16,155 bases of DNA from the NCBI GenBank assembly GCA_019677205.1, contig JAAMXY010001100.1, forward strand, positions 3,446 to 19,600. Reading direction: 5' to 3'. The position numbers and the translations under genes are program-made. The stretch's first letter is position 1. Each line of letters begins with the position of its first letter. A model generated the notes under the pieces. That model made no database searches, was not told the origin of the DNA, and saw nothing but the letters and a program-made list of their open reading frames with translations. Below, in pieces: positions 1 to 8,098 of the stretch. The DNA comes from Pinguiococcus pyrenoidosus. Its lineage: Eukaryota > Sar > Pinguiophyceae > Pinguiochrysidales > Pinguiochrysidaceae.

Positions 1-181
1 CTGCGACGATCCACGTTCTGCTCATGATGGTGAAGGTCCGAGGAGCGCGTGGCGACCAGAATGCCTAGCGGGATCCTTCCAAGGCGCGATAGGAAACCCT
101 AAGCTCGACGATGATCTCCGTCTTCTCCGTGCCTTCTCACGCCAAGCAGGCACGTATTTCTCACGTTCATGATCTGGCGAG
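1..181. other. 5' flank of the Sfi1-like gene, no gene seen
   Basis: Nothing in this stretch reads as a conserved protein or RNA. An in-frame TGA at 170-172 lies four codons before the ATG at 182, so the following gene cannot be extended upstream without an intron. The stretch presumably holds the 5' UTR and part of the promoter. No TATA or CCAAT box stands out. Confidence 0.5.
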
Positions 182-3100
182 ATGAGTAAGCCAGAGCGGC
201 TGTACACCATTTGTGGCGATTGGCATGTGACGACCGGATCAGCGCGCAGACATGGGGCGAAGGCGGCCAAACATGCGGGCATGGTGAAACGACGGGGCAA
301 ATCCTTCGCTTCTCGGCCTCAGAGCAGCGCCAGTGATCGTTTCATAGATGCTATGGTCTCTGGAGATCTTGGAAAGGAGATGCGGAGCAGCGCACGCCCC
401 CAAGAGCCTCCGCCCAGAGACAGGGAAGAAGAGCAAGAGCCACAGGACTCCATGGCCTCCGACGTTTACAGCATTCTCAGCATGGCGTTTGGGCTCATGG
501 AAGACGAGCGAGAGCAGCTTCGCGATGCTATGAGCAGTACAGAGATGGCGCATGTGCGTCGTGGCCAGCTTGTGGCCAGCTTCCTCCTCTCCCGCGTCTG
601 CCGCAGCCGACAGGACCTGCAGTTGCAGCGTTCGTGGTCCAAGTGGCTTGTGGAGGTGGTGGCTTTCGGAGGGGCTCATTTCTCGACCATGGCGAAAGCG
701 AGAGAAAAGCACGAGTGGTTTCTCGGCTCTGGAGCGAAGTGTCGCAGCGCGTTCGCACGGATTCGGCGTGGAAAGCACTACCTGGCCTTCACGATGGTCA
801 ACAGCGTCTGCGCCGGGAGGCGCCTGCTCCAGCTGTGCAACACGTTCCTGCGCTGGCGCCTGCGCGTCCGCGACATGGCCGTGCTCGACTGTCTCGTGCA
901 GAGCAATGCGGCACGGGCGCGTCAGCTGATGCAGAGGGTGCTTCGGCAAGCCAAGTTTGCAGCGAAGCGCGTTCTCACCAAGATCCGACGACGAGTGTTT
1001 TGGGCATGGCGCTCGTTTACGCAGCGGAGACGGCTGGCGGCAAGAAGCTTTCGCAGGACTTTTCGTCACGCTACTACAATCCGGCTGAAAAGGTGCTTTG
1101 GCCATTGGCGTTGCGTGCATCAGGAGGACACGACGGCGGAGGCCGCCCTCGTCTTCATTGCTCGGAGCGGAGCTCGACTTCGCTTGCGCCAGAGCTTCAA
1201 ATCGTGGACGGCATTGTCCTCAAGAATCCTTCGCCGGCAGCTGAGAACCTGGAAGCGAACCGTTGAGCAGCGCGCCTTGAATGCGACCGCGGTACAGCAG
1301 AAGTGGATCCAAACCCTCCGGAAGGAGCGGCAAGGGAAACACTTTCGCGCATGGGTGCACAACGCGCGCAATAGGCAGCAAGGCTGTCGCATGCTTTTCA
1401 GCAGTTTGGGGCGCTTGGCAGACCGAAGATCCTGGAGAGCATTCTTGCAGTGGAAGAAGCTTGACGGACTGGAGGTTCAGAAAGAAGCATTCCGTACGAG
1501 GCACTACGCGCGTGCACGGCGGGCCGAGACGGTCAAGGCTTTCTACGCCTGGCGCCGTATCAGTGCATTGCGGCGCAGCCGCCACCGTCTCTGCGATGCG
1601 CATCGCCGCGGAAGAGAGCTCGTGTGCCTCAGTCGCACTCTCCACATGTGGACGATGTACGTCTCGAGGCGAAGACGGTGCCGCTTCCTTCTGCAAGGTG
1701 TGTCAGGCGTGCTCCATCGTGCGGAGCGTGATCGCACGCTCGCAGAGAAGCGGACCGCTTTTGGTAGACTACGCCGAAGACTTCTTATGGATCAGATGGT
1801 TTCGTCGCTCAGCAAGGCTGCAGGACGAGGCAGCCTTCTTTCAGGCTTCAGCCGGTGGCGAAGGCTTTGCTTGCGGCAGCTTCAGGCATCCTCTGTGTGC
1901 CTGCGAAAGTCCCTGCACCAGCTAGAAGGGACAACGTCGAGATGGCGAATGCACTGCGAGGGCATCAGCTTACGAGCAGATCGGCTCATTCTCGAAAAGG
2001 TGCTTCTCAGCTGGAAGATGCATTTGCTTCTCCTTCGATGTGGAAGGAGCTTGCTTTCGAGGTGGTGCTTGCGACGAAAACAAGCCTTGGTCTGCGTGGT
2101 GTGGAGATGCTGGAGCAACCTAGTCTCGGATACGTGCCAGCGAGAAGCAAACTTACGTCAGGCTACGGCGCGATGGACATCTTGTCGGGTACTTCGCTTC
2201 TGGGCCCAGCGTGCGCTGCGGCAGCACAAGCTGAGAGGCGTGGCGCTATCCTGGCGCCTGAAGGCGGCAAAGGCTGCCTTCAACGCGCTCAGCACACACC
2301 GTCGGGAGGTGAAAGGCGCCCAGCTTGAAGTCGATCTCGAGGTTGCGGCGGTTGTAAGGGCTCTACGGACCCCGCGAGGACAACGGAGTGGCCTTCTAGT
2401 CCGGGTCCTGAACGGGAGTGGCATCCTGGTGTCCTTCACCAAATGGCGCCAATTTGCCGATGCTCGCCGCGTGATGAAGCGTCGCACAAGGACACTTGTC
2501 CAGCGATGCTTTCGCAGAAACCTAGCAGCCGCCTTTGCGCGATTTCGGCAGCAGGTCAGGCGGGCTCGGACGGTGAGCGCCGGGAAGCTTCGTGCGAAGG
2601 TGGTGCTGCAGCGCTGGAGCCAGAAGCACGTGTATTGGGCTTTCATTAGTTTGCGACGCCATAGCTACTTGGCGTCGAAGCATGAAGCATCAAACAGGCT
2701 CCTCAAGCTAGCAGTGCAACGATGGCTTGGTCGGAAGGTGCGGGCTGCGTTCTCAAGGCTGCGGGATCGCTACTTCGACGTGCGAAAGCTGCTCGAGAAG
2801 GAGATGGATCATAGGCGTCTCAAAGCGGTCCTTCGAAAGTGGATCCACCGAAAGGTCCTCGACGCTTTCAAGCGGCTTCAGCTGCTGAGGTCGGCGTCGC
2901 GGTGCTTGAATACACTGCACCTTGGGGTGGAGAGGCGGGCGCTGCTGCCGGCTTTCAAGTTGTGGCAGCGCTTGCCGAATGACCTTGCTCGTCGAAAGCT
3001 GGAAATGTCGACGTCGGCCGCTGTTCATGAAGCGGAGGAGATCCGAAGTCAACTGGACAAGTCACGAAGCACGCTTTCTGTGCTCAACAGGTCTCGACTA

Positions 3101-5899
3101 TTGGCAAGCACTCGCTTGATAAAGATGCGTTCGCTCTTAATGCTCTCGCGAGTCATGAGCAGCTGGCGGCGACGTCTGAACTTGCTGCGGGGCTGTGGCA
3201 AAGTGCTGAGACGGCTTGGATGGAGCCGGAAGGCCAAGGCGTTTGGACTTTGGAGAAGTGAGGCGCGGCAGCGCCGGACACTGGACGCGCTCGTTCTGCA
3301 GGTCCGCCGTCGTTGGCAGCGCAGAGGGCTCAAGCTCTGCCTCAAGGCGTGGAGGCAGTACGGCAAGAACGTGCAAGCCATGGGCACAATGGCTTCGAGA
3401 CTGCAGCATCACACCAGGACGCTCAAGGCCTTCAAATTCTGGAATGCCCGCATTCGACATCAACAGATCGTACATGAGGGGAAGCTGCGTCTTCTGAGCA
3501 TCTACTGGCGGAGATTCGATCGTCAATTCCATCGGCGCCGTCTGGCGAGGAAGGTTACGCTCATCTGGACCGAGCGCCTCACGGCAACGGCCTGGAAGCG
3601 GCTTGCGCTGGCAGTTCAGCTCTGGAAAGCCCAAGGCGGGGCTCTCAAAGGGTTGCTCTTTGACAGGGGCATTGCGTCGCGATCGCGGCGCTTCTTCACG
3701 CTGTGGAAGGCCGAATCCAGAGGATTCTATGCGCAGCGCTGGGCCGCCGTTTCGGGGCGTTGCGAGAAGCTTAGCAGGCAGCTGGCGAATTGCCAGAGAC
3801 GGATGTTTTCCTTGAAGAAGCAGAAGCAGGCCCGCACATGCTTTCATGACTGGAAAACCCGCGCAATGCGCACACGTCGGCGTCGTGCTCTGATCTTCAG
3901 AATCTGCGCCCGCCGGAAAGACGCTCTTCGCAGACTCTCCCTCGCTCTTTGGTTGCGACATGCGAAGTTTGAAGATCTTTGCTGCAGACTTGAAGCTCGG
4001 CTGGGCCGGTCAAAGCTTCATCGGTTGGCGAAGCAAAGCTTGAGCAAATGGAAAGCTGCAAGCCACGCGCGTGCTGTAGGCCACATGATGCTTCAGAAGG
4101 CACGTCGGAGGCTTCATCTCCTTCGCTGCGCTCATGTCTTTGCAGGATGGAGGCACTTCACTCGACTTCAGCTACGTGCGGTGGGGTTCTTGCGAGCAGC
4201 TCTGCGTCGAATGTGGGTGAGCGATACGCGTGAAGGCTTCCGTCGCTGGCGCAGCTTCGCGCGCCTGTCCCAACGGCTTGATCGCCAGGACAGAGAAGAG
4301 GAGCTTGTGCTCTTCAGAGCAATCAAGAGATCTCCAAGAGCTGCTAAAGTCATGATGCACTTGCGCACCGCGCCGGAAACGCACTTTTTCTGCAGGTGGA
4401 AGGAGTTCACGGCTCAGATACGGCAACGGAGAAGGATCCTCCGCAGAGCTGTCGTCTTACTACTTCGTGCGTCTCTCGGCTTTCGAGCCCATGTGCAGGG
4501 TTCTCAGACTGCGTGTGGCCGAAGCCCAACGAGTTTGGACGAAGCTCTCGTCCAGCTCGGATGGAGCGCCTGGCGGCGATACGACCAGGAGGCCGTCGAG
4601 GTGGCGACGGTTTGCAATCTCCTGCTGCTACGTTGCACGAGCTGCGGAAAGCGCAGAGCTTTGCTGCGCGCATGGCAGTCCTGGCGTCAGCTGACACAAT
4701 CGAAGCACGACTTTGAGCTTGTGAAGCGATCCGTAGTTCTTTCATGCACAGCCCACGCTCGTAGATCTTGCCGAGTGATTTTCTACGCGTGGCGTCTCCT
4801 TCGTCGCCGGCGTTCTTCGGCCGCTCTTGCGCTGCGGCTCAGCAGGAAACGGCGGAGCGATCTGAGAGCCTCCCGAGCTCTGGTCAAATGGTTGCGCGGC
4901 ACCTACCAGAGCGCCAAGGGCGCCTTCTTGTTGCAGAACCAGAGCGTGCTCGAGAAGGCGTATCGGTACAGGATCCTCTCGATCATTCTCGCGGGCGTCA
5001 TCGCGCCAGCGATAAAGGCCAAGTACTTCGCCAAGCTTTTGTTCTACCGATGGCGCCTCGTGGCCAGGAGCGACGCTGTTGATCTGGCGTCGGCTAGGAT
5101 CCTCTCGGACACGGTCATCCAAGCAGCTGCCACCGCCCTCGGCCAAGTTGGATCGTTCGCTGATCTCTGCGAGGCCAGCCAGGCGGCTCTTCGACGTCTC
5201 GTCCCGTCAAGCGCTGGCTGCTTCGTTTTGATCGACTACGGGAGAAGGGAGTTCTGGACGAAAGGACGCAAGGCAGGTCTGGACTATGACGTAAGGGGGC
5301 CAGTAGGGAAGGGTCTCTGTGGATTCGCCGCGGAGCATCAACGGACAGTAAGCACCCTGCTGGAAAAAGACGGCCGGTACGAACCAAGATATGACGACCA
5401 GTTCCTTGGGCATGGGCAAAACGTCCGGCCGATGAGAATGAGCGTGCGTGGAAGCGCGCTCGACTTCAACAAAAGCGGAAGCGCCCCGGAGACCTCTGCG
5501 GCGATTTTGCACGTGCGCAGCTGTGAGGGAATCCTGGTTGGCCTTCTCACGTGCTGTCGTCAACGCCACCAGCTCACTTCGACAGACATCGTAAGGCTCG
5601 CTATGCTCAGTGCGCATCTCAGCGCAGGGTATGAGAAGGTTCGAAGTACCGTCGTGTCGTTCCGGAGTCGCCGCGACTTCACTACCGTCGAGTCGCAGCT
5701 TCGCCTGGCGTTGGACGATCGAGCGCACCTCAAGGACTCGATGGAAGGGCTCGACAGGAAGGCAGAGAAGATGGAAGGCCAGGTCTCAAGCCTCCGAACG
5801 GAGACGACGGCCTTGCAAGGGCGATTGGCAGACATGACCGGGCACGCGAAAGAGCTTGAGCAGTTGCTGGCAAATCGGCGAGACTACGCAGATTGCTGA
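182..5899 (+). CDS. Giant Sfi1-like centrin-binding repeat protein with C-terminal GAF-like domain
   Basis: An uninterrupted 1905-codon ORF. From about residue 150 to 1630 it is an irregular array of short helical repeats, each with an aromatic-x-x-Trp core in a basic, Leu-rich setting (for example SWSKWL, AFYAWRRI, GFSRWRRL, VLLSWKM, LFYRWRL). I can pick out at least 30. This is the pattern of Sfi1 repeats, long alpha-helices that bind centrins on spindle pole bodies, centrosomes and basal bodies. Residues about 1655-1818 change character and read as a GAF-like alpha/beta domain (FADLCEASQAALRRL, VGKGLCGFAAEHQ, LTSTDIVRLAML). Residues about 1835-1895 form a heptad-like coiled coil. ATG 182 is the first Met after an in-frame stop and has G at -3. 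No intron is needed, unlike several neighbours. Likely role, inferred from the family: a scaffold for centrin filaments. The GAF-like domain may sense a small ligand or mediate dimerisation; its ligand is unknown. The Sfi1-like call is strong, the GAF call moderate. Confidence 0.88.
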   Translation: MSKPERLYTICGDWHVTTGSARRHGAKAAKHAGMVKRRGKSFASRPQSSASDRFIDAMVSGDLGKEMRSSARPQEPPPRDREEEQEPQDSMASDVYSILSMAFGLMEDEREQLRDAMSSTEMAHVRRGQLVASFLLSRVCRSRQDLQLQRSWSKWLVEVVAFGGAHFSTMAKAREKHEWFLGSGAKCRSAFARIRRGKHYLAFTMVNSVCAGRRLLQLCNTFLRWRLRVRDMAVLDCLVQSNAARARQLMQRVLRQAKFAAKRVLTKIRRRVFWAWRSFTQRRRLAARSFRRTFRHATTIRLKRCFGHWRCVHQEDTTAEAALVFIARSGARLRLRQSFKSWTALSSRILRRQLRTWKRTVEQRALNATAVQQKWIQTLRKERQGKHFRAWVHNARNRQQGCRMLFSSLGRLADRRSWRAFLQWKKLDGLEVQKEAFRTRHYARARRAETVKAFYAWRRISALRRSRHRLCDAHRRGRELVCLSRTLHMWTMYVSRRRRCRFLLQGVSGVLHRAERDRTLAEKRTAFGRLRRRLLMDQMVSSLSKAAGRGSLLSGFSRWRRLCLRQLQASSVCLRKSLHQLEGTTSRWRMHCEGISLRADRLILEKVLLSWKMHLLLLRCGRSLLSRWCLRRKQALVCVVWRCWSNLVSDTCQREANLRQATARWTSCRVLRFWAQRALRQHKLRGVALSWRLKAAKAAFNALSTHRREVKGAQLEVDLEVAAVVRALRTPRGQRSGLLVRVLNGSGILVSFTKWRQFADARRVMKRRTRTLVQRCFRRNLAAAFARFRQQVRRARTVSAGKLRAKVVLQRWSQKHVYWAFISLRRHSYLASKHEASNRLLKLAVQRWLGRKVRAAFSRLRDRYFDVRKLLEKEMDHRRLKAVLRKWIHRKVLDAFKRLQLLRSASRCLNTLHLGVERRALLPAFKLWQRLPNDLARRKLEMSTSAAVHEAEEIRSQLDKSRSTLSVLNRSRLLASTRLIKMRSLLMLSRVMSSWRRRLNLLRGCGKVLRRLGWSRKAKAFGLWRSEARQRRTLDALVLQVRRRWQRRGLKLCLKAWRQYGKNVQAMGTMASRLQHHTRTLKAFKFWNARIRHQQIVHEGKLRLLSIYWRRFDRQFHRRRLARKVTLIWTERLTATAWKRLALAVQLWKAQGGALKGLLFDRGIASRSRRFFTLWKAESRGFYAQRWAAVSGRCEKLSRQLANCQRRMFSLKKQKQARTCFHDWKTRAMRTRRRRALIFRICARRKDALRRLSLALWLRHAKFEDLCCRLEARLGRSKLHRLAKQSLSKWKAASHARAVGHMMLQKARRRLHLLRCAHVFAGWRHFTRLQLRAVGFLRAALRRMWVSDTREGFRRWRSFARLSQRLDRQDREEELVLFRAIKRSPRAAKVMMHLRTAPETHFFCRWKEFTAQIRQRRRILRRAVVLLLRASLGFRAHVQGSQTACGRSPTSLDEALVQLGWSAWRRYDQEAVEVATVCNLLLLRCTSCGKRRALLRAWQSWRQLTQSKHDFELVKRSVVLSCTAHARRSCRVIFYAWRLLRRRRSSAALALRLSRKRRSDLRASRALVKWLRGTYQSAKGAFLLQNQSVLEKAYRYRILSIILAGVIAPAIKAKYFAKLLFYRWRLVARSDAVDLASARILSDTVIQAAATALGQVGSFADLCEASQAALRRLVPSSAGCFVLIDYGRREFWTKGRKAGLDYDVRGPVGKGLCGFAAEHQRTVSTLLEKDGRYEPRYDDQFLGHGQNVRPMRMSVRGSALDFNKSGSAPETSAAILHVRSCEGILVGLLTCCRQRHQLTSTDIVRLAMLSAHLSAGYEKVRSTVVSFRSRRDFTTVESQLRLALDDRAHLKDSMEGLDRKAEKMEGQVSSLRTETTALQGRLADMTGHAKELEQLLANRRDYADC

Positions 5900-7731
5900 C
5901 TTGCTTGGCACGTCGTTGGTATCTGTGCTGCGTCCGTGGCAACACGATCGGTCGCCCGTGCCAGCTCCCGGTATCTTCGTGGTCTGCCGGACGGTTCGGT
6001 TTGGAGGCCCCGGAGGCCCTTCGTCTTCAGAGTCTGTGCCCGCGCCGCTCGTCTTTCTCGTCGACGTCTCGTCTTGAAGGCCTCCAGAAGCTGCTGCTTG
6101 CGCGCAAGCTCAAGCTGCTCGTGTTGGATCTGGTTTGGGCACAAGCGAATGAGCTTCTCCGCTGGGCAGGACAGGCCCAAAGAGCCCGAACGCGCTTTTG
6201 GTACCTGTTCGTCGTGCTTTGCCGTCTCCTCTCGGCGCCGCCACTCCTGCAGCAGTACCTTCTCTGCCTTCCGAACTCGATCGGCGTGTGCCCCAATGAC
6301 AGCCGTCGCCCCTGTACTGATCCGTCATGAACCTCCCTTCCAGGCAAAGGAGGAAATTTGCGAGCACGAACCTGCAGGGCCATCGATGCTGTTCGGCCAC
6401 CAGGCCGGAATATTCCTGAGCCGCTTGGTGGCGGCATCCAGCGCTGCCTGCTCTCGCAGCCTCTCCGTCCGGAGCTGGTGACTGACCTTGGGGCTGACGT
6501 GTCAAAGGTCATGCCTCGGAGCTCGTCGCCAGAAACCTCACATACCTGCAGAATGTACTCTCCGTCCACCAGCACGCGTCTGAGGTCGTTCCGGGGCGTC
6601 GGCGGACGCTCCAGCAGGGGCACGGCTCTCATGAAGGGATTCGTCGTGAAGGAGAAGTCGGGGCCGTACCATTCGCGAAGCTCAGCGCTGCGGCCGAGGA
6701 AGTCCGTGCAGGCACAAATCTCGTGGAGGATGTCTTTCCCATTCCAGTGGAAGGGGACGCACGGAGCCTTCGCCGCAGGAGCGCGTGGCTCTTTGCCCCG
6801 CAGGTCCTGGTGTTGTACAAGCGCCCATCTCCATTGCTGGACCGCTTCGACAACGTCGCAGATCTTCGCCTGCAGGCCTTCCACAGCATCTTCTCGCCAG
6901 TCGCCCCAACCTGGTCTGAGGCGCCAGCATCGTCAGGGCTCGACCGAGGGGGCAGACGGAACAACGCCGAGGAACAGATTGTTACCTCGCTTCAATTGGC
7001 GGCCCCAGCATCTCCGTCAGCTCGTCGAAAGCGCCCTGCCGATCCTGCATGCGCTTTGCTGCCATGTACTTCTTCCTGCCCTGCCGAAAGGCTTCCTTCA
7101 CTTCCAGGATATACTGCTCCAGGGCCAGACTCGCTGCCACCACGGCACTCTCCTCGGAGATCGCCGGTGCGGTGCTGGAGGCTCTCTCCGGAAGCGGACC
7201 CCGGAGCTGGTGCGGAGAGCCTTTCGCTTCCCTTGGCGCTGCTTCGTGGAGCTCCGTGGGATGCCGCTTCGAAGCTGATCCAGCGTCCGATCGGTGCCGC
7301 GGACGCATCTTTGATGTCGACTGCAGCAGGCTCGCAGAACTGCGCAAGACATGTGCATCGTTTGGTGTCCAAGCCCCGGCCGTATCCCGGCCAGAGCAGC
7401 CCTCTTTGCCGCCCCGAGTCAGGAGCTTGCTCAGTGGAATCCGCTTGGTGGATCGGAAATCGACAGCCTTGTTCACAGATCTCCACTCGAGCGCCTTGTA
7501 TCGCTGCGGCTGCATCTTCACACCTTCAGCCCCGAGCACAGTTCGCTCTCGTCTCTTCTGCTTTGCTTCTTCTACCACCATTGACCTCTGTCAGCTTGCA
7601 CAAGAGGGTCGCGCCTCTCCCGATCCCCGGCAGGCACTCTCTGGAAACGCAGTGACGTCAGCAATGTTCTCTCTCCGCGGATTTGAATTGGACTCTGCAG
7701 GGGTCTGCCAGATCCGGGCTATCGCATCCAT
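5884..7731 (-). CDS. Five-exon gene for an unrecognised charged, coiled-coil protein
   Basis: Function not recognised. Proposed exons: 7731-7638, 7571-6986, 6915-6546, 6474-6372 and 6311-5884 (TAG at 5886-5884), giving 526 aa. The three downstream introns (70, 71 and 60 nt) have GT-AG ends (GTAACA..CTCAG, GTATGT..ACCAG, GTTCGT..TACAG) and each preserves the reading frame. The first intron (66 nt, GTGCCT..GGTAG) is less certain; without it translation could begin at ATG 7581 (498 aa). ATG 7731 has G at -3 and G at +4. Frame-0 sequence stays open and coding-like up to about 7904, so another 5' exon is possible. The middle of the protein is rich in Trp, Pro and Phe (REWYGPDFSFTTNPFMRAV). The C-terminal third is highly charged and helical (AEKVLLQEWRRREE, ELARKQQLLEAFKTRRRR), suggesting a coiled coil or basic binding surface. 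There is no signal peptide or membrane segment. The last codons overlap those of the convergent Sfi1-like gene, and the promoter is shared with VPS72. Confidence 0.65.
6312..6371 (-). other. Intron of the coiled-coil gene (60 nt)
   Basis: Donor GCAG^GTTCGT and acceptor CAGTACAG^GGGC. The length is a multiple of three and the intron contains an in-frame TGA (6327-6325), which splicing removes. Confidence 0.65.
6475..6545 (-). other. Intron of the coiled-coil gene (71 nt)
   Basis: Donor CTGCAG^GTATGT and acceptor GTCACCAG^CTC, both phase 0. It joins the upstream frame to the Arg/Glu-rich helical frame. A nearer AG (52 nt from the donor) would enter the wrong frame. Confidence 0.65.
6916..6985 (-). 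other. Intron of the coiled-coil gene (70 nt)
   Basis: Donor GCGAG^GTAACA and acceptor GCCTCAG^ACC. Splicing avoids the stop at 6984-6982 and moves the reading from one open frame to another that runs on with Trp-rich coding sequence. Confidence 0.7.
7572..7637 (-). other. Probable intron 1 of the coiled-coil gene (66 nt)
   Basis: Donor A^GTGCCT and acceptor GGTAG^AA remove an in-frame TGA and join two coding-like stretches in one frame. The donor is weak. A 69-nt alternative starting at GTCACT and ending CTGACAG also keeps the frame. Confidence 0.4.
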
Positions 7732-7891
7732 AGCCGAGAGACTGCCTCCGCCTGCCGGTGCGCTCTCCGGCCTCCGGGCTCTCACGACTGGCCACGAGGC
7801 CACGGCTCTGAAATCAGGCAGATGGAACGGCGCAAAGTCGTCGATGGCGCTTCGTCTCTTCCAGAGTCCAAAAACCGCAGCGATCCTTCCT

Positions 7892-7905
7892 TGATCAGCT
7901 GATCA
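7892..7905. promoter_or_regulatory. 14-bp perfect palindrome with E-box core
   Basis: TGATCAGCTGATCA reads identically on both strands and contains CAGCTG, the E-box core recognised by many bHLH dimers. A shorter version, ATCAGCTGAT, recurs 24 bp to the right at 7929-7938. Binding is inferred. Confidence 0.4.
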
Positions 7906-7996
7906 CCGGAGCGATCAAAACATGGACCATCAGCTGATCCCGCGGCAGCGCTTCGTCTCTGTCGCCCGTTGGCGGGACGCCGCCGTTTGAATGGAT

Positions 7997-8049
7997 TTTG
8001 GCGCCATTTTTCGCCGGTTTTCTCCGGAATTCTGCCGTCTTTGGCGCCA
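7997..8049 (+). promoter_or_regulatory. Pair of E2F/DP-like boxes upstream of VPS72
   Basis: TTTGGCGCCA occurs at 7997-8006 and again at 8040-8049, about 50-100 bp before the VPS72 ATG. This fits the E2F/DP consensus TTTSSCGC, which controls S-phase genes in animals, plants and algae. Their pairing in the leader of a chromatin gene suggests cell-cycle control, which is inferred. Confidence 0.4.
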
Positions 8050-8098
8050 GTTCGCCTTCTGTATTCCTCGGGAAGCCCCTCGCCAAGTGACGCGCCCG

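Larger units (their letters stand above)
7732..8098. promoter_or_regulatory. Divergent promoter between the coiled-coil gene and VPS72
   Basis: Both neighbouring genes are read away from this gap. It contains the perfect 14-bp palindrome TGATCAGCTGATCA (7892-7905), a second ATCAGCTGAT palindrome (7929-7938), and two copies of TTTGGCGCCA (7997-8006, 8040-8049). The segment from about 7904 down to 7732 also stays open in the minus-strand gene's frame, so part of it may be 5' coding sequence or UTR of that gene. Confidence 0.55.

Noticed and set aside
239-1120. 293-codon minus-strand open frame opposite the start of the Sfi1-like gene
   Set aside because: It is antisense to clear Sfi1 repeats, has no domain pattern, and several similar frames exist; it reflects GC-rich codon bias.
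3137-3961. 274-codon minus-strand open frame
   Set aside because: Antisense shadow of the Trp-repeat array, with no family features.
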